In this document: one piece after another, positions 9,590 through 20,774 of the stretch
How positions within the stretch are numbered: the first letter of the stretch is position 1
Layout: the number at the start of each line of letters is the position of its first letter
From: Brasenia schreberi
Taxonomy: Eukaryota > Streptophyta > Magnoliopsida > Nymphaeales > Cabombaceae
Direction of reading: 5' to 3'
NCBI GenBank assembly: GCA_036023115.1
Contig: JAYKKT010000061.1
Span: 16,928,501-16,992,500, forward strand
DNA length: 64,000 nucleotides
Program-made: the position numbers and the translations under genes
The notes under the pieces: generated by a model
Database searches by the model: none
The model's input: only the letters and a program-made list of their open reading frames with translations
Told to the model about the DNA's origin: nothing

Positions 9590-11690
9590 AAAAAACTTTA
9601 TTTACAGGCGTCATGTGATGATTACGCATCAGTTTGGAATGTGACCCAAAAGTCACGCTTGTTGATTGAAACATCTATAAAGGCATTCAACAATCTCACT
9701 TGTTTCAATCATCTCTTCAAAACTTCTTGCACAAGTTTCTTTTGTGCTTATCTTCATCTTTTTTGAGTTTGTATTCCTCATGTCTTGAGCTTTAGATGGC
9801 TCATCCTTGTAACAAAAAGAAGATTTCTTCTTTCAAATTGGTCCCCTTTAAATTCCTACTGTGGGTTATCATGTTTCTCCCCTAATAAAGGATGAAAGAA
9901 AGTTTCTTTTGGTACGAAAGTTACTCATGATCACAACACACAGGTCTATGAGCATTGGGTTAAGCTGAAGAGAACTTTTTGAGGGAATTCACTTGTATAG
10001 TTGTAATATCAGTATAACATTTAATTGAAATTGAAATATTATACCTTGCTTTTATTGTTTGCATTTATTATTCTATCTTCCTTTTCATTACCCTAAGGTT
10101 TCAAAAGTTGGGACTTTGGTAATTTTGCTCTAGACATCATGTGATGATTAAGCATCACTTCGGAATGTGACCCGAAAGTCACTCCTGTTGATTGAAACAT
10201 CTATAAAGGCACTGATCAATCTCACTCATGCCAATCATCTCTTCGAAATTTCTTGCACAAGCTTTTTTTGTGTTAAATGATCTTTTTTGAGTTCATGTTC
10301 CTCATGTCTTGAGCTTTGGGTTATCATGTTTCTCTCCTAGCGAAGGATGAAAGAAAGTTTGTTTGGTCCGAAAGTTGCTCACAATCACAACACACTAGTC
10401 TTGGATGAGGTTTTTGTGCCAAACATCGATCACTCAAGACACGTGATACTGAAATGACTAAATCTTGAAAGAGCTTCACACTTGGCTGAGACCTACCAAG
10501 GAATATGATTGGTGGCTTAACAGGTTTGGTGCTACGTTTGGGTCTATATGATTGAAGATTAAGGTGCCATCTTCAATCTCATCGTGTGCTCTTGAGTAGT
10601 CTTTATTGTCGACCTTAATCTCCAATACGGATTCTTTGGATTTTGGTACTAACACAAACTGCTTCATCCTTAAGTGGGGCATGGTGAGTCATTATAGGCC
10701 TGCTTGTTGTGCATGTCATTATAGGCTTCCTCTATTATGGTCCTTAATTTTAGGCTCTCAATCTTCCCTATACCTATTTCTCCTTCAATTTGCATAACCA
10801 TTCCTGCGAGGGGTTTATCAAAGCTAATGCTCAACAGTGAGGGGAGGTAACTTTGGACAAGCACTACTTTTCTTTGAATTATTAGCTTTGTAGGTTCATC
10901 ATGTTTCCTAGTAGCATAGAAATCACCAAAGAGTTTTGTTATATTATCGAAGCCCTCATCTCTAATCATTGTTTTGATTTTTATTCTTTGTTCCTTAGTA
11001 TCCCCTACAAGTATATTCATGTTTTTATTTCTCACTTTGATAGCAGAAAACAATCCAATGTTGCCTCGGGATCATGGTGGTTTTTGCAATGTTGAGTTTA
11101 CTTGTATTTTTTTCATCTAAGAAAAGCCAATATCCAGAGCCCTTGAAGATCCCAAGTGACATGAATTCTTTGTGGGTGGTGTAGTTCAGAGATTGTGATC
11201 ACGCATTGGAGCTCTATCGACCCTTTCCTTGAACATAGGTGGTTCGTTACCATATGACCAAAATTAAATAAAGTCGCATGCACCTACGCAAAAGCAATCT
11301 ATTATCTTGGAAACGTATATCTATTGGAACAACCATAGATATATCTAGACAATCGGGTGCAACAGGGTTTGACAGAGCTGCCATTGCTAGTAGTCGTATA
11401 GTTTCTATCTTAATCAAGGCTAGAAAGAAGGCGCTCAAGTCGACAAAAGAGATCTTCTGCACCATTAGGTTTCAAAATGCCAAGATCATTGTCTCAGTCA
11501 ATTGAAGATAAGTGATTCACAAAAAGGTCGTTAATGGTGCGAAGAGGATTACAAGCATATAGAGAATTTTGTTCCGCAATATGCACATCATATGCGAGTT
11601 CAATTGCTTTGGGACACATGTTAATGCATGATTGTGTTTTTCTAACGATGCATTAACTTGTGCTTGTAATTCTATTTTTTTAACGATACA
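9590..11690 (+). mobile_element. Repeat family X, left copy (LTR-like promoter plus body)
   Basis: About 2.1 kb is repeated in inverted orientation at 27590-28462 and 34584-35670. Orientation is set by the TATA-bearing promoter unit, which reads +. Two direct copies of that unit occur (about 9600-9990 and 10130-10430). The body (10440-11690) keeps long frames in both copies: on + 10901-11095 corresponds to 28157-28456 on -, and on - 10670-11053 corresponds to 28274-28468 on +. Shared words such as ITKEFCYI and NHCFDFYSLFL show real homology, but I recognise no protein family on either strand. It may be a non-autonomous LTR element. Confidence 0.6.
9600..10430 (+). repeat. Two direct copies of an LTR-like promoter unit
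   Basis: Both copies begin with a CATCATGTGATGATTA-type segment, then GAATGTGACCC, AAAGTCAC, TTGATTGAAACATCTATAAA, TCTTGCACAAG and CATGTCTTGAGCTTT, at about 9608-9790 and 10135-10320. Each has a TATA box (CTATAAAGG) near 9677-9686 and 10199-10208. The unit also contains GAGCATTGGG and GAATTCACTTG with a T-rich AATATTATA block at 9950-10050, as in R/U5 of plant LTRs. Two copies in tandem suggest LTR-LTR recombination or a short internal region. Confidence 0.55.
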
Positions 11691-13949
11691 TTTCCAAGCA
11701 ATATCCAGATGCTCTATATAAATATATATGTAGATACATAAATAGATATAATTGCAAGGGGATATGTTGGTTATGAGAACATACTATAATATTTGTTGCT
11801 CCCAAAGGAAGGAACGGCCCCACTGTTCTTTCTTTTTATTTTATTAAACGATAGTAACTTAAATTTAATTAAAGCTAATGCATACATTATACTAATATGG
11901 TACCAAGTCAATGTATTGTTAGTAATGAGCTTTTGTTGCCTTAAGAAGCGGTTTGGGACAACTTGAAATCAATTTCTTACCATTTGGTTAATCAGTATAT
12001 ATGTTGATGCTGAGAAACAAATTTAAAAGGTAACGCCTGATAGAGTACAACCATGAAAAACCTGGTCTAGACCTCTTCGGCTCTGATCTGGCCTGGCTGG
12101 TTGAGCTGAACTGCCTGCAAAACCGATCGGAACCAGAACCAGGAGAACTAGAACCTAACTGAAACCGGGCGCGCTCATGATCCGATTGAGGCTCTACCTA
12201 TTAGAGAACAAAAATGGAACCATAACCTTTCCAGATTAATTCAAAATCCTACTTATTTTTTCAAATATCCGTTGAAGCAAACGTGAATCAGAGCTGGCTT
12301 GATTTCGAATCTTTGCAAAAGGTACTGATTTTGACTAAGAAAGCTTGCCAGCTTATCTTAATTTTCGTATTTCGTGCTTGCCATAAAAGAAAACTTCAAA
12401 ATGGCCGTTCTTAATAAGAAATCAGTGATCTCCGTTGTTGCCTTGCATCTCAGGAAGACCTGCCCGGTTCAGGTAAAATGCACCCCGGTTCTACCAAAAC
12501 AGAACCTAGTGGGAGGCCAGTTCAATTCCGGTTCCATGTTTTGGCAGAACCAGCATCGCGGTTTACCTGGAACCAGGTGTGGGCAACAACGGAGTTATGG
12601 AGGCGCTAAATTCTTATTGAAAACTGCTATTTAGAAGTTTTCTTGTATGGCTAGTACCAAACATGAAAACGAAGATAAGCTGGGAAGCTTCCTTAATCCA
12701 AATGATTACCTTCTGCAATGATTCCAAATCCATTCAACAGGAATAGCTGGGGAAAGGTCAATTATTTTGAGAAACATATTTGTTGTTGAAGAGTAATAAA
12801 TATTGGAGTTCACTGTACACGACCTACCTAACAATTATGTAGTTCTTTAGACTTGTTCATAATAGTATAGGCAATGCAATAGACAAGCCCATGTTTTCGC
12901 AATCCTAAAAAACTTATAAGCTTCATAAGCCGTTCCTTGCATTTCTCACCGACATGGCCTCTCTCTCTCTCTCTCGTCGACGCGCACACAGAAACCCTCC
13001 CTGGAAGGAACAGTCACTAAAATTTGCATCAAAATCAACTGATTTAAACTTTCATGTGGTCAAAGTTTAGTCACTAGTATCGAAGGCATTCATTATAACT
13101 TGTTACGTGTTGTGGAGAGAGAGAGACCTAAAGATCGCAACATCGTGTTACATGTATGTCCAAGGGTTTGTTCCTAATAACTTTGCTGGCTGTCCGTCTT
13201 TTCTTACTTGAATCTTGGGAGCTTATGATTATTTCTTTGCCACCAATTGCGCTCAAAATCATGGAAAGCCGCAGCTTAATCTTAGGCAGAAAACGTGCTC
13301 CTTTTCTCACTTTTGGCTGTTTCCAGCTTCAAAATAAATCGGCGGTAGAAAATCATGCTCAAAACCGCCCAAGGCTTCTCTCTCGAAAAGCGTTCATATC
13401 CATTGCAAGTCACGAAGCAGGGTAAGATTCAAATATACTACGGTAAAAGTAATTTAGCAGCTTGTAGATTGGCTTAGCTCGCTTACCCTTGTTTGATTTC
13501 TGGCCTTAGCACAGCTGCACATGAATAACGTGCATTCCTTTCAATTTGTCTTCATGAATATGGTTCTTCAATGGTTAATAAGTCAAAGTAACATACACAT
13601 GCTCCTCTAGGCAATACCATGGGCTCTGACGAGCAATGTCCAATAAGCACAAATGAATCCAACCGTGTTCGAACTTGGTTCGTCACGTTTGACTTCAGTT
13701 CATTATGAAAAATAAGCGGCTGGCTAACATGGTCGACAATTATGAATCCTTTGTCTACACAATTATGAATCCTTTGTCTACACACGAATACAAAGTAGAT
13801 CGTACAAGAAACGAGTCAAACTAAGACACATTTTTGCTTGTTTATTGGACACTGGTGTTTCTGCATCTATCCAGCTGAGCCGTGCCACTCACCCTCAACA
13901 TTGTTTCAGACTAGCCACATTTTTCAACTACTAAGCCCCTTTCTATACT
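11691..13949. other. Stretch without recognisable genes
   Basis: The sequence is AT-rich at 11690-12040 and has a GC-richer foldback at 12050-12600. There is a short CT microsatellite at about 12959-12975, and a 22-bp tandem duplication (AATTATGAATCCTTTGTCTA twice) at 13737-13785. Open frames of 60-89 codons (for example 13156-13425) show no motif or codon pattern that persuades me. No LTR, tRNA or transposase signature was found. Confidence 0.5.
12050..12600. repeat. Foldback sequence with GAACC / GGTTC arms
   Basis: The left side (12055-12185) repeatedly contains GGAACC, AGAACC and AGAACTAGAACC, while the right side (12455-12590) repeatedly contains CCGGTTC, CCGGTTCT and CCGGTTCC. The two sides are therefore imperfect inverted repeats around a 270-bp AT-richer centre. 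Such arms are typical of MITEs derived from hAT-type DNA transposons. The sequence CAGGTGTGGGCAAC at 12569-12582 resembles hAT ends, but no matching opposite end and no 8-bp duplication was seen. Confidence 0.35.
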
Positions 13950-14675
13950 AAATGCGGTTGGCTATATAGATTCTTTGTTCTCATGGAACTCGATCACGTA
14001 TCATACTAATAGTTAACTCAACATAAGTTTTCTTTCCAATACTTTTGTGGCCTTTTTCTTCCTCTTTTAATATTTTTACAATCTAATTTCTCATATCTTT
14101 TTACTAGAACTTTCTTTGATCATCTTTTATACATGTGCAGACCAAATGATTTTTCCTCATTTTGTCATACATTGGTGCCACTCATAATTTATTTATAATA
14201 GTCTCATTACATAACGGTCTCTTCCATCTCAGCATCTTCATTTATTTCACGAACATCTTTTGTACATGTTAATAATTAACTGTCTAACACTGAGAACCAT
14301 AAAGCATAGCGGGTCCAATTGTTGCTCTATAATATTTACCTTTAACCTTTAATGGTATTTTTTTGTCACATAAAATACATGATGCACATCTTCCTTTTAA
14401 CTAACTCATATTAATTCTATATATAACATCTCCATAAAAAATTGACCCGAGGAACTTTTCTTACAAGGGGTACAATATGCGTCGCTCTTAATTTTATGAC
14501 ATTTAGAGTAACAAAATGATCAAACTTGCATGCCATATATTCTGTGTTGGTTCTATTAAGTCAAAAACTTTTATTTTCTAATGTTTCTCTTCACAGTTCC
14601 AATTTCTTATTAACTTTTTTATACTCATTCACTAATACAATATCATTTGCATGATAATATGAAATAGTTGTGCAT
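13950..14675 (-). pseudogene. LINE reverse transcriptase, C-terminal part
   Basis: Reading the minus strand from about 14660 gives HANDIVLVNE, matching the catalytic FADDIVLVDE block of APE-type LINEs (RTE-like group), here with the first Asp of the pair changed to Asn. Then LNRTNTEYMACKF (for LSRTKTEYLECKF), REINEDAEME, a YGS/C-rich segment and GRKRPQKYWKE (for GRGRPKKYW), all in the usual order in shifting frames. It lacks endonuclease and the first half of RT. The other fragment at 39665-41352 supplies exactly those parts but is a separate insertion. It is non-functional. Clade assignment is from memory of motif style. Confidence 0.7.
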
Positions 14676-14715
14676 GATAATGAAATGTCATGAACAATAA
14701 TATGAATGCTAAGGT

Positions 14716-15135
14716 GTTAAAAACCATCATAATTATCACAACATTCTGGCAGTTTTGGATTGCCACAACTGCCCTAATCATCCTAAGATTACGTTGGTTA
14801 TCTTGGAACTGCCATTTATACGAAAAGATGGTACATTTTTGTTGTTTTGTGTAACCACCATTAATAAGATAAAATGGCAGCCAAAACCACCATTTTGTTT
14901 AAAAAATGATATTGGAAGCCATATATTTTGTAGTGAATCCATGTACCCTCACTGTTGGCCTTTTATGATTTTGACATATGTGCACGTGATGGTGCAATGG
15001 TGAATCTAAATATATCAAGAACAAAGGATGCTCATGTTGGGGTCCAAGTGCAGTATGGGGTTCATGTAATGATGGGTTTTGTTTGTTTTTTTCTTTGATA
15101 TGCAAGAAGCAGGTTGGGCTCACTATTCTTGATTC
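14716..15135 (+). repeat. Repeat Y, left copy
   Basis: About 400 bp is homologous, in inverted orientation, to 26925-27361. Shared words include ATCATCCTAAGATTA, GGCCTTTTATGATTTTGACA and GTGAATCTAAATATATC (GATGAATC in the other copy). Both copies lie next to a (TA)n microsatellite at the same end. No protein homology is evident, and the type of element is unknown. Confidence 0.7.
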
Positions 15136-15137
15136 AC

Positions 15138-15140
<3 letters not shown>

Positions 15141-15199
<59 letters not shown>
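15141..15199. repeat. (AT)n microsatellite
   Basis: Almost 30 uninterrupted AT dinucleotides, directly after repeat Y. Confidence 0.95.
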
Positions 15200-15204
<5 letters not shown>

Positions 15205-16981
15205 TTAGAACAACTAATTTGAATGATATAGTGTGATCTTGTTGGATGACATCCAAGGAGTGAGCGGCATACCAGAGAATATTGACTTCTATTCTTAAAG
15301 GATTCAAATAGCGCCCAAGCAGCATTGCAAGTCTCTAGAAATTCAATTGAGTGTATCCCAGTGCCTTCAATAACAAGAATGTGGGTGGATCATGATGTGG
15401 CCAACAAATAGAACAACAAGATAGAAGTATAAAAGGTAACCAATATCTCATTTAAGGTGAGAGAGTTGGTATAGATAGCATAGGTTATATTAGACTATCT
15501 TTAGGAAAGGAAATAAAGGAAGTAAAGGATGGGTTTTAATTGATTGATCGCTGCTCCAATTGGTTTTTTCCATTCCCATTTATAGAGTTCTTGAGTCAGC
15601 AACAAGTGGGCTCCCCTTCTCATTCGTTGGCAATCCCTGCAGCTTCAGCCTCCATCTTCTAGTTCCCTCCATTCTAGCATCATGAATATAGGCTTGATCT
15701 CGTTCTTAGACCCAGCTACCACTAACCATCCCAAAATACCCCAGTTCCTCTGCACGTAATTGATCATCTTGCCTCCTATATCAGGTACCACAGATGCTAC
15801 CCACAATGCCTCAATATTCAGTGCCAACATGTTGCCCCCTAGGACTTGTGTCCAAGATTAATCATGGAGGTAAGTTGTATATCATTAAGTGTTTGTGCCA
15901 AAATAATTTGACATATCTTTTCATGTAAATTGTGAGATCTTCCACCTTTTATAGTATCATTTGGTAGCTTATAAAGGTTGAATTTCCTAATTCCATTTCT
16001 TCTTTTGCTTTCTCTAATGGGCTTTCTCTTTGCAGTTTGTGTTCTATACTCTCATTGATCGTCATGACTGGCATTGCTATTGTCTTGCCCCCAACAGCTG
16101 ACTCGGTGGAAAGAATTATGGAGTTCCATATCACTCATCAACCTCTAGCCCATAAAATGTTTTTGATCTCTTGATGCTCAAATTTTTTCATTTTTGTCCA
16201 ACTAGCAACCAACTCTACATCGACTTGCTTCATCATGTCAGGAAGTATAAATGTCAACTTTAGTTAGAATGGGCCATCCACAAGCTCATTATGCTACTTG
16301 CCTCACCATGCACTTTGATGGTTAGTTCATGTATTTCTTTTCTCACCTTTTGGGTTTCTCACAATTACCTATTCCAATTTCTATTTGGCGATCTCCCGAA
16401 TGATCTTGGACATGTGAGCAATCATAGATTTGCCAATTATTGGTATTGATCCCACCTTGCTAGTAGGTCAATATTTCGTTGTCCCAAGGCTCTCATTGTG
16501 GCTTTCTTGGGATGATTTTATCAGTAAGCATTCGGGAACTGGCTTTGTCTCTAATGAGGACCACCATGCTTTCTCCTTATTGTGGTTCTGCTAATTTATT
16601 ATTTGCATGTGTGGCAACAAGGTGAACAATGAATTTTCATGGTATATTTTCGCCATTATGTTCAGGGCAAATATATGGTCTTCATCTTTTTTCTTGCCAT
16701 GGTGTATTGCTTGGTGAACTTTGCCCTCGAAGCGCTATGAAATGAGGGTCCCTCTCAGTTAGTAGGAGGTCCATTGTAGTTTAGTTCTAGATGCATTTAT
16801 ATTTCCTTAAGTTCAAATTCCTTAGCATGCATCGTCAGCTACTCGTATTCGATTCACTTGGGTTGTATTCTGTTGGATTCTTATCGTCACCATTCCTTTT
16901 GAGTACATCACCCAGTCTCTTTCCACCTACGATAAGGTGATTTTTGTTTCCAATACTATGGGCCACTATTTTTCCCAACTG
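15200..16981. other. Stretch with no identified gene; possible degenerate minus-strand coding
   Basis: Minus-strand frames are longer than chance in places (15645-15830, 15949-16134, and broken frames across 16200-16900 containing VVLIRDKASSRML-like words), which suggests a worn coding sequence. I recognise no domain. The non-coding LTR element at 16987-21185 was inserted into this sequence, and its right flank from 21186 continues the same interrupted segment. Confidence 0.35.
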
Positions 16982-16986
16982 TAACT
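16982..16986. repeat. Target-site duplication TAACT, left
   Basis: TAACT precedes the TG of the 5' LTR and is repeated exactly at 21186-21190 after the CA of the 3' LTR. Confidence 0.9.
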
Positions 16987-17376
16987 TGTTAATGTAATAG
17001 GAACACATGCCATTAGGGCCCGTGCAGTCTTGGCATGAGGCAGGGCCAGGGCCATAATGGCCTTGGCCATAACTGTTGGGAGCCCCAATGGCTAGTTAGC
17101 TGGCCAAGAGGCCAGCCATCAGCCCCTTATTTTTGTGGCCTTTTCTCTCTTCTCCTACCTCCGTAAGTACATATGAAATGCCTACAAATACTTCACTCAT
17201 CCATGAATAAAAGTATATTGTCATTGTACAGCTTTTGACTTGTGTTTTCTGTGCTTTCGCTTTCTCGTTTGACGTATTTAAAATTTGACATCCATACTTG
17301 GATGACTTTGGATTCTTGGCGGTTCGTTGGATTTGCTTCGTGAGCATCAACTTTCGAATATCAACAAACATTTACA
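16987..17376 (+). repeat. 5' LTR of the non-coding LTR element
   Basis: 390 bp, TGTTAATGTAATAGGA to CAAACATTTACA. It contains the polyadenylation-type AATAAA in ATGAATAAAAG near 17206 and a TATA-like CTACAAATAC near 17182 (mutated relative to CTATAAATAC in the other LTR). Confidence 0.92.
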
Positions 17377-17389
17377 TGGTATTAGAGCC
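17377..17389 (+). other. Primer-binding site (initiator Met tRNA type)
   Basis: TGGTATTAGAGCC lies directly after the LTR. It differs at one base from the TGGTATCAGAGCC used by many plant LTR elements. Confidence 0.9.
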
Positions 17390-19437
17390 TCGGATTGAAG
17401 ATATCGAGTGCATTGGGAAGCATGCCAACTTTGAAAATTCTACGGTTCTTGATTTTTGACATTTCGAAGTTCAAGGTAACTTTAGAAAATATGTTTATTT
17501 TGAAAATTGAAGGAAAATAATAAAGTTTTCAATTGATTACGTTGTTTTTGTGGGAATTTTTTAATTTCTTGAAAATATAATAATGTATTTGAAAATATAA
17601 CTTTCTTAGAAATATATGATTATGGTTTTCTTGTATATATGCTTGTGTTTTCGAAATTAAACTTTTGATTTTAGCAAATGATTCATAACTAAAATAAATT
17701 TGTGGCTATGTTTGATATATTCAAAATATTTGAAAACTTAGTTATTGTTTATCAAAGACATGAGATAGTAATAATATTTTTGACATTCTCGTTTTACAAA
17801 AAAAAAAACTCAATGATATTTCTTTTGCTATTAATCTTAATAGTGGTTGTTCCTTGGTTTCTTAGTTCATGGTTGTTATAAGAACATTATGCGATCTATT
17901 TTTGCATAAAGAATGGTTTATTAGCTTATCTCCCCTTTCTTTGAAAAATCCTATATTGTTTCAGTGTAAATATGATAAGTTAAGATTTCTTGAAGCATGT
18001 TTTTGAAATGGTGATTAAATAATTACTTGGATTTTAAAAAAATCACTGTGTTTTTCAGTGCTAATTATCCTTTGTTGGTTGCGATTGTTTGTTTGTTGGT
18101 GTGTTTTCAGTATCTCTCCTTTATATTTTTTGGGTCCTCTTAGTATGACCTTTAACTTCAAAAAAAAAAAATTCAAAACTTTTGTGTATTCAGATTCATT
18201 ACCTTGGTTCGTTCAATTAGTCTTATTTTTCCTAATTTTTGTCGGTACTTAATTTTAAAGGTTTTTTGGTTGCACCCATATGTCCATTTCGTGTTATTTT
18301 TCATGATTCTAAGTTGAGAATTGAGGGTCTTGATAACCTATCCTGGCTCAACTTCTCGGTTTCTGGGTTTTTATTTTGGAATGATTTACGGTTTCCTAAC
18401 AACCTATTTTGCGATTGTAAATGTGCAATACATCTATATGGATGTTGGTTTCTCTTATGTAGTTTCGTTTGGGGTTTGGCATTTGAGTGACTTGATAAGA
18501 GTTGAAATAACTTTGTCCTTTTGTCCTTGAAAATTGGTTTAATAATGATTGAGTACTTAGCTAATCGTTGCTTCTTTATATGTGGTCTTGCTTGGCTTGT
18601 TTACTTATCACGATATCAACTGTCATTCTTTGTTTGCCATGTGAATTCGGCTAGTCTTGCACTCTTTGTTATGGTGGTTGCTTTTAGAATTCCTTGGGTT
18701 TGATTTGTCTTGTGGTGACAGTTGTGGGATATGCAATATTCTAATAATATCAGTTTGTTTTTGTGAGAACCACTTTTCCTTATCCTTGATCTAGCAATGT
18801 TGAATTATACGTGGATTAGATGGACTTATTGACAAGAAACATGGGTTCAACTTGATTATTGAAACATTTTGCTTTCTCTTCTTTCTCATGAAAATATAAA
18901 TCTTTTTTGTTGCACTTAATATTATTGTATGTTTGTATAGTATTTGCATTGTTGAGTTAAATGAACAAATTTAGCTATTCGACCTGATTCTGCTGTGCAT
19001 GGTATTCAGACTTGAGCCCATCCAGGTGTGTTCCTTCCAACTTGGTTATATACAATCTTGATTATGTATTTATGAAGTTAAATCAAATTGTTTGTTGGCA
19101 TGTTTAGAAGAAAAATGTGTTGTGATATTTGAATGATTTCAAACTTGATTATTGATAAGATCGAAAATGTATTTGTTGGAAAACAATAAGGTGTATCTTC
19201 TTATGTAATTGAGATCCATGTTGTTGGCCTTTTGTTGAAGGCCTTTGTGATTAAGGTGCTTCATGTTGGTGGCCTTTTGTTGGAAATCAATTAATGCTTG
19301 AAGATATACTTATTGTTATTTGAGACATTTGGAAAAATGTTTGTTGACAATGAGTTACATGTACTTATATGACTGAGATTCATATTTTTGGCCTTTGATT
19401 GAAAATTAATTAAAAATTAAAGATGCACTTATTTGAA

Positions 19438-19816
19438 GATTTGTGATCTTGATAACTTTAAGGTTGCTTTTTCACGAGATTATGATCTCCGTTTGTTGGC
19501 CTTTTGTTATAAATCTTTATGATTAAGATGTTCCATGTTGTTGGCCTTTTGATTTGAGAGTAATCAATATTGAAAAAGACTTATAGTTATCTTGATTAAC
19601 TTGTATGTGATAAAATTGTTTTAACAAATTATTATTATAAGATTTGTGATCTTGATAACTTTAAGGTTGTTTTTTTAATGAGATTATGATCTCCGTTTGT
19701 TGGCCTTTTGTTGGAAATCTTTGTGATTAAGATGTTCCATTTTGTTGGCCTTTTGGTTGGAGAGTAATCAATATTAAAAAAGACTTATAATTATCTTGAT
19801 TAACTTGTATCTATGG
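19438..19816 (+). repeat. Two direct copies of a 175-bp unit inside the LTR element
   Basis: Copies start at 19438 and 19641 with GATTTGTGATCTTGATAACT, spacing 203 bp, and each contains TTGTTGGCCTTTTG twice. Looser copies of the GGCCTTTTGTTG motif begin near 19222 and 19269. Confidence 0.85.
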
Positions 19817-19979
19817 TTTTAACAAACCTTCTGACACCTTTTGAAAAAAAACATGAAGATGATTACTTTGACTTGTTTTAATCATTCAAATGGATTGTCT
19901 TACGTTTGGAACAATAAATCACTTTTGAGTTTAAAGAATAAAGGATATTTAAGGACCTTGAGAATTGTATATTTAACTT

Positions 19980-20340
19980 GAAGGTTTTGAGCTTTGTCTT
20001 AAAAAGCTTGTTTGGGTTCGAGTTTATCCTCAAAACTTGGGTTTGAGCTTAGCCTTAAAGCTTGTTTGACTTGGCAGGTTTTGAGCTTAACCTTAAAAAG
20101 CTTGTTTGATTTGAAGGTTTTGAGTTTTGCCTTAAAAAACTTGTTTGGGTTCGAGTTTATCCTCAAAACTCGGGTTTGAGCTTATCCTTAAAGCTTGTTT
20201 GACTTGGCAGGTTTTTGAGCTTAAACTTAAAAAGCTTGCTTGATTTGAAGGTTTTAAGCTTTGCCTTAAAAAGTTTGTTTGGGTTTGAGTTTGTCCTTAA
20301 AATTCGAGTTTTGAGCTTAACCTTAAAAAACTTGTTTGAT
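19980..20340 (+). repeat. Three tandem units of about 130 bp inside the LTR element
   Basis: Units begin with GAAGGTTTT at 19980, 20113 and 20247. Each carries CCTTAAAAAGCTTGTTTG-type words followed by GGGTTCGAG and a TTGAGCTTA block. Confidence 0.8.
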
Positions 20341-20762
20341 ATGCAAAGGTTCCTATATAATATCACAAGTTTGTAGTGATTTATGAATCTAGTTGTTATA
20401 ATAGATAATCCTACTTTGATGATATCAATGTTTCCAATCAAATGACTTTCTTGAATTAGAGAAAATCAACTTCATGAACTTATTTAACTCATTTTTTTGT
20501 TTACCTTCCGGATTAGATATTTTAAATTGTATTTGTGCTTTCGTTAAGATTGAGCAAATGTATGTATTGATACTTCATTGATTTTCATGCATGATGACAA
20601 ATAAATTGATACATTGGTCATGGAAAGATGATCTGGAGTTGCTTTAAAGGAAGTTGTGGCAATTTGGATACTATTTTTGTGGAAATTTTTGTTAGAAGTA
20701 AATACGAAAATTGAGTTGTATTTGACTTATGTTGGATAAACTTTCAGTGTATACCCCGTAAG

Positions 20763-20774
20763 TTTGAAGGGGGG
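20763..20774 (+). other. Polypurine tract of the non-coding LTR element
   Basis: TTTGAAGGGGGG lies immediately before the TG of the 3' LTR. Confidence 0.85.

Larger units (their letters stand above)
17390..20762 (+). other. Non-coding interior of the LTR element
   Basis: There is no RT, integrase, protease or gag motif in any frame. 17400-19150 is T-rich with frames of up to about 83 codons lacking motifs. 19200-19820 and 19980-20340 hold direct-repeat arrays. It could include fragments of a captured gene, but nothing recognisable remains. Confidence 0.7.

Noticed and set aside
10670..11053. 127-codon minus-strand frame as a host gene
   Set aside because: The frame is part of repeat X, found also inverted at 28 kb, and does not match a known family. 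Kept as part of X only.
11278..11505. Possible organelle-derived gene fragment
   Set aside because: The words IASSRIVSILIKARKKA looked organelle-like at first, but no organelle protein fits and the frame sits inside repeat X.
12959..12975. Polypyrimidine regulatory element
   Set aside because: A plain CT microsatellite with no gene next to it.
18058..18703. Membrane-protein-like frames in the non-coding LTR element
   Set aside because: T-rich DNA gives Phe/Leu-rich translations by composition. There is no motif and frames are short and overlapping.
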